The position numbers and the translations under genes are program-made. Shown piece by piece: positions 33,001 to 45,491 of a stretch of 64,000 bases of DNA. Position 1 is the first letter of the stretch, and every line of letters starts with the position of its first letter. The stretch covers positions 872,501-936,500 of the forward strand of contig NC_064034.1 of the NCBI RefSeq assembly GCF_932526225.1, in the 5' to 3' direction. Origin of the DNA: Nematostella vectensis. Its lineage: Eukaryota; Cnidaria; Anthozoa; Actiniaria; Edwardsiidae. The notes under the pieces are model-generated. The model did not search any database. It saw only the letters and a program-made list of their open reading frames with translations, and had not been told where the DNA came from.

Positions 33001-36000
33001 TTGATTGAGTGAGCTTATAAAATAATGGCATTTGTGTTCAAGCAGCGGTTTGTCTATTCAGACGAAAAAGCCTGTAGTAAATTGGTGATGTGAATATTTC
33101 TTAGTAATTTAGTGATGTGTGGATCTGCAGTCATATACTTAAATCGTAAATCTCCTGAGGCGTTTCAAATCATTTAGAATAAAGTTACCCTCACCGGGGC
33201 TCGTCGTTACTAAAATTATTACCCTTGCATATAGCACCAATGTAGTTTTGTTTTTTATAAATGCTGTTTCTAATTTGATTTGGGCATTTGATTGTGCCAC
33301 CACGTAGTCTCCTTAGCAGCCCCCAGCAGTCGGAGTCTCACAACACTCCGCGCCCGCAGGGGCTGCTCAGATTCGAACTACATTCCTTTCCCACTTTTAG
33401 CCAATCAAATTTTGGGTACCATATTTCGAGAACCGTTCGTGCCATGGCAAGCAAACCAATCACGATCCGCGTATTATCATTCAAAGAAGAAGCGTGAGAA
33501 CCGACACTTGTTTGTTTAGTGCTAGTAATCCCTGTGAGATGCGGGAACATTCGAAACACAAGACAAAACTGTTGCACTTGTTGATTAGGGAGTCTTGTTG
33601 GGTCCAGCATCCTAAATCATTCTCGAAGTCGTCATGGGAGAAAGAAGCGCAAGTATTACATGGACATATTTTGTCCCTCCTTATTATCTCTTTACAACAA
33701 TTAAAACAATGGTTGTCGATGTTTTGGATCTCCTTTGGGGTAATATTCATTGCTATCCATTATTTGGGAACTCTGGCGCTCATCTGTTTTGAATTTTTCG
33801 AATTCTCAGCTGAAATTTTCTCAGCTGAGTATGATTTCGCGCTAAAACAAAATGACAGTTCAATGGTATTTTTTTATTTGCTCAACTGTACAATGGAGAG
33901 ACATTTTGTTTGATTAGCCATTTGACATCATCTTGATGTACAGACAATGGGAAAGGAATGTAGTTCGAATCTGAGCAGCCCCTACGGGCGGGGAGCGCTT
34001 TGTGACTCTGACCGCTGGGGGCTGCGAAGGAGACTAGCCACCACGTGAGTCATTGTAAAATTGACAGCTGATGTATTTTGACATAGTGGCTGAAAAGGGG
34101 CGGCAGGCGTAGCGTCTAGTATTTGTGTCAGGCGTACTTTTATTTTTCCTCTCATGGGTATCATATGTATGGGCAAGTACTGTACGCGTTATGAGTAAAA
34201 ACAAAATACATTCTTGATAAATTTTATCCTGAATAGTTAGTCCAAATAGTTTTCAAACGCAACAATTTTTGCCATTCATAACAATGCACCACCCGCTAAG
34301 ACACACAAGTTTTCCAAGTACAAGGACTGCAACCTTGAATGTATACGAAATAACAAGTCTGGGGAAGACTTGCAAAAGAATGAATTACCAGAGTTAAGCT
34401 GCAGCACTTCAGCAGCACCATGGTGACGGCCTATTGGAAGATTCCTCTGCAGCTGGTCCCCCATCAAGTCACTGGAGTCATCGTCTTGAACTGTGGATAG
34501 AAGCAGTTCACCAGCTATTCGTGTGGAACCCCCGTCTAGACAACAAAATGTGAAATGACTATTACACCCCATGAGAGAAGCTCAAACTCGAGCATGTCTC
34601 TTCGCAAATGGGAAAAGGTTTTTGCGCTACAAATTGCGATTCAAGGTTAAAGAAGAAATTTTCAGAGTAAACTGTGAATACTGCAATTTAAAAATGATAC
34701 AAATCTACACTTACCGTCGCGGATTTGCAAAAATACATTGTCATCTTCGTAGACAGCAAAGGCATCATCTTGCATCATGTCAGCAGTCTCCTCCTCCATT
34801 AGACTTCCACCGTCCTCATCATCGTCATCGTCATCTTCATCATCATCATCATCATCATCTGCCTCCTCGTCCATAACCACCACATCACCCTGGCTCTCGT
34901 CCATGTGTGGGCGGTGACGAGCATCGTCATCATCATCATCCTCATCATCATCATGACCACCATCAACTTCATCTAGAATTTCACACGAGACACACGAGAG
35001 CAGTAGTCAAGTTATCATTTACACTAGCTGTGGCTTAAGAGTTAACTAGTTTCTTTTTAGTGCAATCAGCCCTATTTACCGCGCAAAAAACCTCACCCTT
35101 TCTCTTTTTAACATTCCATTTTACTGTAGTTTGTTGTTACAGACTAAAGCTTTCTTCGTTTGCATAAGTATTATTGTAGTGTGTGCTAGTTCATACAAGC
35201 AAGTTCTTTATGTGTTTCAAAGTGTGTTAATCCAAATTAATCGTCGCATAAATTTCCTTGGCATTAAAATGCAAAAGGTAGTGGACTGAAACCCCCTGAA
35301 TCACTGTATAAATCAATCCATCCTACAATAATTACGGCTCAGTTCTATTTCTAAACAATCAAATGATGCAGGGAAGGTTGAATTTTTTTAAATGATGAAA
35401 ATTTCGAACTTTCAGGTTCCATACCCTGGTGTTGATTGTCGTCCTGTTCATCAGGATGTCCACCATCAGCTTCAAACGTAATGACCATCGTCTCTTCATT
35501 ATCCGAGTCACTATGATGATTGCCCTCAGCGTCCCCCTCAGACCCTTCGTCATCATCGCCATCATCCTCACTGTCACTGGATGATGACTCATCGTCGTCA
35601 TTACCCTCAATAATATAGTGAGTCTCCTCCACTAGGTCTCCATCCAAGTGGTGGCGAGATACCACCTCTTCCGCAACCACGTCACCCTCTGCACCTAAGG
35701 TAGAAACTCAAGTAAATTGAAGGCGGCCCGTGCTATTTGAAAGGACTGTTATAAAAAAAAATCATTCATCATCAAAATGCTTTTATACGATATTCCCTTG
35801 GGATGTTCTTGTTATCTTGTTTTTTTAAATTGTTCAAAAGATCAGCCAAACAGAATATTCTCATATTTCCTAGGCCTGATTCCTAAATATTTAAAAAGGG
35901 TCTCACATTTTGTTTGTTTTTGTACTAAAGTCGCTTTTTGCTTACATACTTAATTAATCTCAGATTAATCTCAATTTTTCTGCTATCGATTTGGATAAAA

Positions 36001-39000
36001 CCTTGTTTTACAATAAACTCAAAATTTATTTTATTTCTTCCATAATATTAGTATTTGAAAGAATTAGTAGATTGAGCAAACAATGATCGTTATGGAGCGC
36101 TTTGAAGATGGATTTCTTTTCTGTGCATGGAAAACAGTCCTTTTGAATAGACGTGGTTCACCTTAATTGGCAAAAACAACAACGGCAACAACAACAACAA
36201 CAATGAGAACCATAAAAATAACAGATTTAAAAACTGACAAGCCCTCATGGTGGGATTTTAAATATTTCTCATCTTTATACACACTAAATACACACGTGTA
36301 AGTACCGTTTGGTCTTTGCTCGTTTCTCTGCAGGATCTCATCCATGACGTCTTCCAGGGCTTCCTCCAGGGCTGCATCATCCTCTTCCTCAACCGGCACA
36401 ATAGCATGTCCAGTCACGCCCAGGTCCCACGTCAGGTTCTCTGTTACCTCCCGACCCTCGCCTGAATCCTGGGTGTCCTCATGGTGCGCATCCTCTGGAT
36501 AACACCCAAAAAAAAAGAAAAGATTTATAAATTATATATCGAACAATGAAGACTGGTCAGAAAATTGTTAATATGACTTTTGGACCGCCGTTTTTTAAGC
36601 ACTAACTAAACAATCTCAATTTCCCTCACAGTGTAAATTTAAGCATGAACATTGCCTACCACATTTTATAGCGGAGCCAAGCGCGGCCACAGGCCGCGCG
36701 TGTAGCCCCATAGGCATAGAAATATGGTATAGTTATGCGACTTGGTTTTTGTGGTCATCGCGCGGGTACCCTGTGGTGTCACTCGCCAGCCAGTCAGCCG
36801 CGCAACTCGGCAGGGCCCACACGGCCCCGTAATGGCAATTAAATACAAGCACGGAGCAAGGGAAAAAGTTATTGTCGATTATGTGGTGATTATTTATTTT
36901 GCCTCAAATTTTGTGACTTAAGGATAAAGTCAACCAAAGGAGATCTACTAACATTCATTCACGCCAAGATTTATTTGGTTTTAGCTAGCAAATTTAAGCA
37001 AGTAACAGTTCACATTAAAAAGCGAACACAACCACAAAAAAAGCGACAAAAAAATGCAAGGTGAGTTTCGGACGATGATTTGTATTCTCTATTGAGGATA
37101 TGACAGTTATTGGGCTTTTTCTTGTCCTTTTTGTTTGCTTTGAGGGCAGATTGACTGTGTTGAGATAGTTCATAAAGGCTAACCAATATCGTGTTGCATT
37201 TGTCAAATCCTGCTAAAGAAGACCGTTCTTGTATTTATATCCTGTGCTCTTGGTCCTAAAAAGATACATATCCTTCGAAGATATAGCAACTTTTTCAACT
37301 CACAAGAGAAATTTTCCTTACCGAGGATAAAAAAAAATCAACCCCTATAGTCAATATGTATTGTTGTTATTGTCTGCATCTTGCATCTCCTGTGTTTATT
37401 TTGTTTTAAATAGTAGTGGAAAATTAGTTAGATTATAAATGGCCTGATGAAAAGATTGTTTTGAAAGAAATAATAAATAATTGTTTTCACCCTTTTATGA
37501 ACCAGGAATTACCTGAGGGCCAAGATGATGCTAAAGACTGGAAGACATGAGAATTAAAACCATGTCTTGAAGAGAACAGTAGGGAGTTCTTATTCACTAG
37601 TCAATTGATACCCCCACACCCATGGTCCCAGGAAAGGGTGGGGTATTAGGCTTTAATAAAAGCCTCTTTCCAAGTTAAGAGTAAAAAACAGTCAATACCA
37701 CCACCCCTCTTGACATATTCTGGTTAAAAAGTGGTCTAAAACCCCACATTTACCCCTGACTTCTTTGGGACCATAAGGGAGGGGGCACAAATGACTAGTT
37801 CATTACAATGTGATTCAGCAGTACACACTCAATAGGTTTTTTTTAGAACAAGACACTTATATAATATAAAACTAAAAACAACCTTTTGCTTTTTAAATAA
37901 TAAATCTGTAAAGAAAACAGTTTTCTATCAACTTAAAGATAATGAGAATGAGGGGATGATAATGAGGGGATGATAATGAGGGAATATTTTAGGAAAGTAC
38001 TGAATAAAATTTTCATATACTTATTATTGTTATATTTTCTTTTCAAACATTTAAAGAAGAGTCACATTTCTTCCTTTTACTTCTCCTACTTCTCCAATTT
38101 TTATGCAATTGATGCTCTTTGCTATTTCCCCTCTACACCAAAAATAAATTAATGAACAAATTTGATTTTTGAATTAGAAATTTTCATTTAGTACTTTCAC
38201 TTATATCCTCTTTTTAGGATTTCCTTTCCAAGTCAGTCTATTTCCCATAACATTTATTTTAGAGGTTCAGATTTATTTTATTGGAATGGTTGGATCCAGG
38301 GTTTCTAAAAACACCAAAATATAATGCATTACTGGATGTATATTTGTAGATATTAATTCCCATGAGGATGGGAAATCACCACTTAAAATGGTACATGAAA
38401 ACTTCAGTATTGCATCTCATCTAAACCTGTGTCTGACACTATATAATATCTTTGAAATCCTGTTTCATCCATTACTTGTTCTTCGCACCGACAAAGCTTG
38501 TCAGAATGTAGCTTTACAAATATACATTAATGGAACTTTTATAAGGGGAAGGGTTTTTTAGGGCAAGATAATTAAACTATATAACACTAGCAACAACCAT
38601 GTTCTTTTCACATAGCTTGGATAGCATAGGCTTGGCCTCTTTAGAGGCCTGTGATGGTGAAAGGGTTAAGATAATGGGAAAGGGGAAATGTCAATAAATG
38701 CTCAATCAAATTGTTTTCATTACTCTTATATTTTTTTCACCAAACCTTTCAAGTTGAGTCGATTTCCTTTATTTCTCCTCTCCCGTCAACAATTTTTTAG
38801 TCAATTGATATTCTTAGCTGTTTCCTCTCTACCCCAAACATAGATCAATGAAAGGGTTTGGTTTGAAATTAGAAGTTAGCATTTTAGCACTGTCAGTGAT
38901 GTCTTAGATGTATTTTTTATGATTTGCTTCCAAAATCAATCTGTTTTTCTCTCCATTGCATTCATTTTGGAGTAGCCCACCAACAACAAGGCCACTATAT

Positions 39001-42000
39001 GGTAAAGGGTGGGTGCACCAATATGTAATGCATGAAAGGAGATACATTTGTGGATTTTAATTCCCAGACATTTTTCTGAATATTCAGTCCAATAAAGGAG
39101 AGAATCACCACTAAATTGATACATTTGATTTACAGTATGGCAGTTAAACAGTCTAAATATATCATTTGGAATCTTTGGAATGCTGTTACATCCATGACAT
39201 ATTCTGCACAAGGGCAAAGCTTGTCGGAGTATCGTTTTGATTAAAAAATATTCATAATGGAACTTCTATGGTGGGGAAATAAAAATTTACCATTAGACTC
39301 TTGACAACTTTGACAGCCATATTTACACCAGGAATTGTGTTTGTTAACTTTGATGTACTGCATAATTTAAAATATTGAATTAAGGCCTGGATCCATTTGG
39401 TTGGTACAATAAATAAATCTCAGTAAAGAGCAGGATCCTAGATCCCCCAAAAATAATTCGATCAGTCAATACAAAAGGCGTTCAATGCTGGCTCCACTTT
39501 TAGGCAGTGCCTAAATCTATATATTAGCAGTTTCCTAGTTGTGCTACAAAGCTCTAGACAGCTTAGTTTGAAGCAGGCTAAAGAGCATATCAAGGCTTAC
39601 TATGCATTCTTTCCAAAAAATTGCTGCTTAGAAACGCTGCTTAGAAGCAACTAAAACCTTTTGCTATAATTATAACTAATTTCCTGGTAATAAGAAAGGA
39701 ATATCTTGGAATAGGATGCAATTTTTTTCAATGTGTTACTGTACAAACAGTAACGGTTGACGGCTTAATACAGGTTTCGCTATTTTCGCCCCTAAATTAG
39801 CGTAAATCGGGCTGTAATTATACGTAAGAACTTTTTATTATAACAAACAACAGTAACAATCGTGTTAGCCCTAAGACGGGGCCTGGTGCATTCAAATTTG
39901 ATCCAGAAATGTTTGAAACCGCCTAGTCAGTTTGTTTTTGCCTATATGGCTCTTGTGGCTTTGCCCAATTCTATGAGCATGAGCTACTTTCGCTGGCGTT
40001 ATGTAATGTAAATGAGTGCGTTAAGGTGATGTTACATGCGTCGTTTCGGCCGATATCCGTCATTAAGCGTTTAAGCATTAAGCGAGATTTTTGAAGTCGA
40101 ATCAAAAACTCGCAGTGCGTTGCCGTACCCAACAAATCTGACCCAGTTGCATTCATTCAGGGATACCATGAATACATGACTGAGTGGGAACCAGCACTAG
40201 AAGATGTTTACAAACTTATGCGGGAACCAACTAAAATAAAGGATCCGAATGCTGTTGCAATCGTAAGAGAAAAAGCAGACAAAACAGTAATGGATGGAGA
40301 CGGTCACCCGAATACTCTAGTTGACGATTACGAAGTTATCAGGCATTTCCCAAACTGATGTCAACGTGGGTTACCAAATATCTCAAGAGACCTACGAACT
40401 GTGAGAAAGTCGTAGTCAAAGGGAAGTGGGTGAACAGAGGTGGTGGCTATGGACTCGAGATTCCTTGTGAATACATATTTGAAGGTGACAGTTTTTCTTC
40501 TAGCTGGCTAAAGCGGAAATTGGTAATCGAGGAATTTGATGCGACTGATACGCACAAGACCACACAAGTCTCACAAGACAATTAGCCATAGTAATTAGAT
40601 TAGACAGTTAAAAATATGACGAAATATGACGTGCACTATCTGTTGTCATGCTGACAAATGTTGATGATGACCGTTTAATAGAGGTGAAAAACAATGAAAT
40701 CAACCAATTGGGACCCTCCTTTGGTGACCGCGTCCGCTTAATAGAGGTGATCGCTCAATAGAGGTCAAATTTACAGTAAACATAAGGGGGGAAAATCGGG
40801 ACTTTGGTAAATGACCGTTGAATAGAGGGTGACCGCTCAATAGAGGGCCGCTTAATAGCGGTTCGACTGTAAATATGTGTGGTATGTTAATTGTCTTAAC
40901 GTTTTTTTGGTTGCTTAGGGTTTTTTGGTCGCGCTGTATTTGTTTTCATTTATGAAAAATAGCAGTAGCAGATTACCCTGGATCACAGATTGTAAGTCTG
41001 CTTGCCCCGACTCTTGGCTTGACTGCTGTTGTTGCTCCTGTTGCTGGTCACCTTCACCTGACGTTCCTGCATCAAATAAACAAGCATTAAAGCAAACACA
41101 CGCATCAAAAATACTCTACACACAAACCGTCTGAGTCAGCTGCTTTAAATAGACAAGCATCACAGCAAAGACAAAAATCTATACTACCTTATACACAAAC
41201 CTTCTGAATCAGCTGCACCAAATAGACAAGCATCAGAGCAAAGACAAAAATCTATACTACTCTACACACAAACCGTCCGAATCAGCTGCATAAAATAGAC
41301 AAGTAGCAACTTTTGTTGTTTACGCAATTAAAGCTAGCTTTGTATTCAAGACTTTTCCTTGTTTTACCTTCTGGCTGGGTTTGTGATGATCCATCTGTGG
41401 CATCCACATCTCTAGTCCCCACCCCAGTACTCTGCGTGGCTGGTTTAGTCTGCGTGCCGCTAGATGTACTCTGAGACTGAGTAACAATGCTTGAGAGCTT
41501 CTCCAAGGGTTTAAGCAGGGCATTGAGCGTGGTAACCAGGTAGGGGCTTGCGAGATCTAGACTGTGAGGCACACGTGCAAGATCGGTTATAAGTCCACGC
41601 TTGGTTAGCAGTCGCATGGTGGTGTTGGGTGGCTGGACCACTGCCTGCTGAGGTGTTCGTGCTCCTGAGTCTATCATGGTCTGGATGAGGCTGAAGAGAG
41701 CCTGCAAGCGTACATGCTTGCCTGGTTTTTCAGGTAAGGCTAGTGCACGGGTCAGAGATGCCTTGAGTTCAGTCACCAAGATTTGCTGAGCTTCAGGGGC
41801 TTGGTTGCACATTGCAATGACTGCCAAGAGTAGTCGTGCAAAGGCAGGAGTGTCTGAATTGTTGCCATCTTGGTTGGAGGATAAAAGATGATCGAAGATG
41901 TAGGCGAGAACAGGGCCTTCGTACTAAAAACAAAAAAGTGATTATCAGGGCGAACACTAGCAGAAAGAAAATGCAGTTTGCATTGACAGCAAGTGTAGTC

Positions 42001-45000
42001 TCATTCCGTCCTAATGTCATCAAGGAATAATTAAGACAAAACATTGATAATCACAGACTACGCAATCTCAATCTCAGATGTCCCACACCTGTACAAACAC
42101 TCACCTCTCAGCTAATCACATTTGCCACCCACATTTGAAGGTATATTTGATCAATAATTTCTAGTTGAGTGAATTTCCCAAAAGAGTTTACAATTGAAAT
42201 GTTGGGCTTTACAGTGCGATATGTTTCACATTCAGTGGTCCGATCTGATAAACTGCAAGATTCAACCAGTATGGCAAAGAAATGCTTCAAAAAATCCCTC
42301 CTACTTATGGAGTGAACATTGATTCTTGCATGCTACAGTATCTGGTATAACACTTTGGATCGCTCTATTAACTTTGATTCTTAAACTTTCAAGATTTTTC
42401 AAAACCTAGAATCAAGGAAGCTGAGCAATATACACCTGTTTGTCGCCAGGAAGCGATGGTGGTGAGTAGGTGTACTCTGTTATCAGCTGGGCCACTCCGC
42501 CATATGTCTTCACCAGTTCAGCCAGGATCCGCAAGATAGCGGACTTGGTCAGTAGAGGTTTAGTAGCGGCTTCTTTATCCTTCTTTTCTTTCTTCTCTTT
42601 CTCTGTTGCCTCTTGAGGAGTCTTGTCCTTTGGTTTGTCTGATGCACCTTCATGAGCCTCATCCTGTTGGGAATCTGACAAGGCAAATATTACAGAAATG
42701 ATATTAGTCATCGTAATTACACCGGTCAAACAAACAAGCCAACTTGTAGTGTCAGGGAGGGTGCCATATGATCTCATCCTCCGCTGACAATCACTTTAAT
42801 AAGGGGTTCTAAACAATATTCATCCAACAAAGGTCATCTAACAAAACAATACTATGTAAATGCTGGGATCCTTACCCATAGCCATTTCTTCATTATCCAC
42901 AGTAGTGTCTTCCCCAGTTATCTGCCGTCCGTATGATGGGTGACCAGGCGACAGAGTCTGCATAGTATTAGTGCTGAACCTATCAATCATATCACCTAGT
43001 TGCCCAAGGGCGCGGCCCAGTTCACCCAGCATCTGGCTGTCAGAGCGACGGACACACAGGCCCCCTGGAAAGCCACCAAGTCTTGTAGCAGCATCAGGGG
43101 CACACAGAGCATTGAGAAGGTCACAGACAACCTCCCGCACAGCCTCACACAGCACCGGCAGCTTGACAGGCTTGGGCAAGGTGACCACCTTAACCAGGTG
43201 AGGGTGATTGGAGGGGAGGTAGACATCACTGCCTTCTACCAGAGCTCGCCGCAGCTGTGGGGTGATGGCGTACCGCAGCACCTTCTTGGCAGCCTCTTTG
43301 AAGAGTTCTGGGTCCCTTGTGGCAGCAGGTCCAAGGACTCGTAACACATAGTTGATCTCTTTTGCGCCGACAGAGTTAGGGCTGACTCCAGTAGAGGAGC
43401 TGCTCACCCCATTCACAGCAACAGAACGGATGACCTTGTCTACAGTGTGCTGAAAGTTAACAGTGTCTTCAAGGACGTGGTGGAGCAGAAGGGTAGTAAT
43501 GGAGAGGAAGCCAGGGAAGGAGGATTTCTGGGTCAAACCCATGATTGCCTTTGGACCGCCCAGGTTCACAAATTGAGTTGCATACTTGTGCTCTTGAGTT
43601 ATGCGCAGGCATAGCCGAAGGGCAGCATGAAGGGCATTGTTGTTGACAGGGACTCTGACAAGCATTGTGCAGCACCTACATAGTACCAAGTACATAACAT
43701 TAAGATGACAGCCCAAGAAGGTGTGCACCTACTGCATACCATGGTATTTTTGTAGCCATGGGTAACAATATTTCCAAAACAGACTATAGATTTCCAAAAA
43801 AAGGTAGGAACCATTTTATAGGTAGAGCACTTGCTAATTTTTCATGACTTTTCCCTGATAATTTCTTTGCTATTCTATGGCAGTTGATTTATCAGTAGTT
43901 TGAGAACCCTTGATGACCCTTGATGACCATGGGCATGGATTTCTGTGTTAAATAGTATACTGTACAAGATCTGTTGGTTCATGTAATATATCATTGAACA
44001 GATTCGACGCTCTTTTAACAAAATATTCTGCCCTTTACTGATTACAAGAAGAAAAACTCGTTTTGACACTTTCTGTGACCACTTATGCAGACATTCCCTT
44101 ACCTTATGATGGTTGTCTTCTGTACGTCATCCATACTCTCAACTGTGCGATCATCTACTTCCTTCCCCTCTTCCTTAGATGTACCTGCAACTACAGATTC
44201 TCATAGTAAGAAAAACGTCACAGAGTGGCATAAAAACAATAGTGCCCTGTCTTGCTGTAGTCTCATTCCGTCCTAGTGTGTCATCTGTTTCATCAGAGTA
44301 AAAACGAATATAATCATCAACTAACAGCAATCAACCAGTCTGCTAACAATCCATAAACAAGTGGAAGGTGTCAAGTAATCTTCGAATTATAGTGAATCAT
44401 GAAAATCTTCTAATAAAGTAATTACCAACGGTAGATTTAATCTGGCTATAAAGAGACAGAGTAGCACAGTGCTTTTTGTGCTTCTGAGATAAGAAAAAAA
44501 AATTTTGAGACAGAAATACATTTCTGTCAGACAGCAATTTGGTACTTCGACATATGTCTGCCAATAAAGACCAGTGATATAGTATAACCACCACACAAAC
44601 AATCAATAAATCGTTTATTTATTCACTCAAATTACATAATGCAACTTTGAAATGTCTATCTTTCAGTATAAAAGGTGTAATTAAAATTGTTCTAAAGGAA
44701 TTACATATACATATTTGATAATATACAAGTCACATAATTGTGACTTGTTATATACTTGTGTATATAACAATGAGTGTTTATATTACCTGGTTTCCCATTA
44801 CTGGTTGCTGTGTCAGCATTTGCTTTCTGAGTACCCTGCTGGGCTGTAGCGACATCAGATGATTTCTGGGCAGATGATGAATTGCTGGGTTTATCATTAC
44901 CAATAAACTTGTTGCTAAGTGAAGATTCATAAACTGTTTCAAGCATCACAGGTCGCCTACTACCAGAGTCTTCATTGATCTATGTGTGATAAGTGCAACA

Positions 45001-45427
45001 TACAGTTAGATGTGTGATAAGTGCAAGACCAAGGTGCCATTGCAACTTTGCATCAGGATTAAACAATTACCTGAACCATAGTAGAAAAGTTTACACTGTA
45101 ATGCCGCCTGCCAGCCAAAAATCTGTTGAAAACAAAACTTGTTAGTGTAATCTACTCGACGACCCTGAACATTTTGATTAATATCCATGTCCTAGTGGTT
45201 ACTCACCGGGTTTTTGTCTCCCCTTTACGATAAGCTGCATCAATAGCTTCGTTATTGGTGGGACTATAGGCGTACCAGCGCCCACTACGGTCATCAAACC
45301 ACCGCCACACATGGGTAGTGCACTGGAATATGATTAATACCAAGTGGATAATCTTGGTGTATTGATCATGCATTTAATGTACAACTAATATCACTACAGC
45401 GAAAATCAGATTGTCTGCTTATTTGAT

Positions 45428-45491
<64 letters not shown>

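Larger units (their letters stand above)
32138..34388. other. HUWE1 intron with promoter-like block and a foldback element
   Basis: Contains the 33.3-34.05 kb foldback element, and at 32518-32635 a compact block with two ATTGG (CCAAT-box) motifs, TATATAG and a downstream atggcgg. No conserved HUWE1 coding block is missing here: exon 40 and 41 join in order. Confidence 0.6.
36495..40976. other. 4.5-kb HUWE1 intron
   Basis: Apart from the tandem duplication at 37.9-39.3 kb, the HIRAN-like remnant at 40.1-40.6 kb and the pogo-like terminal sequence at 40.7-40.87 kb, I see AT-rich unique sequence. A GC-richer patch at 36.66-36.85 kb has no identifiable content. Confidence 0.6.
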
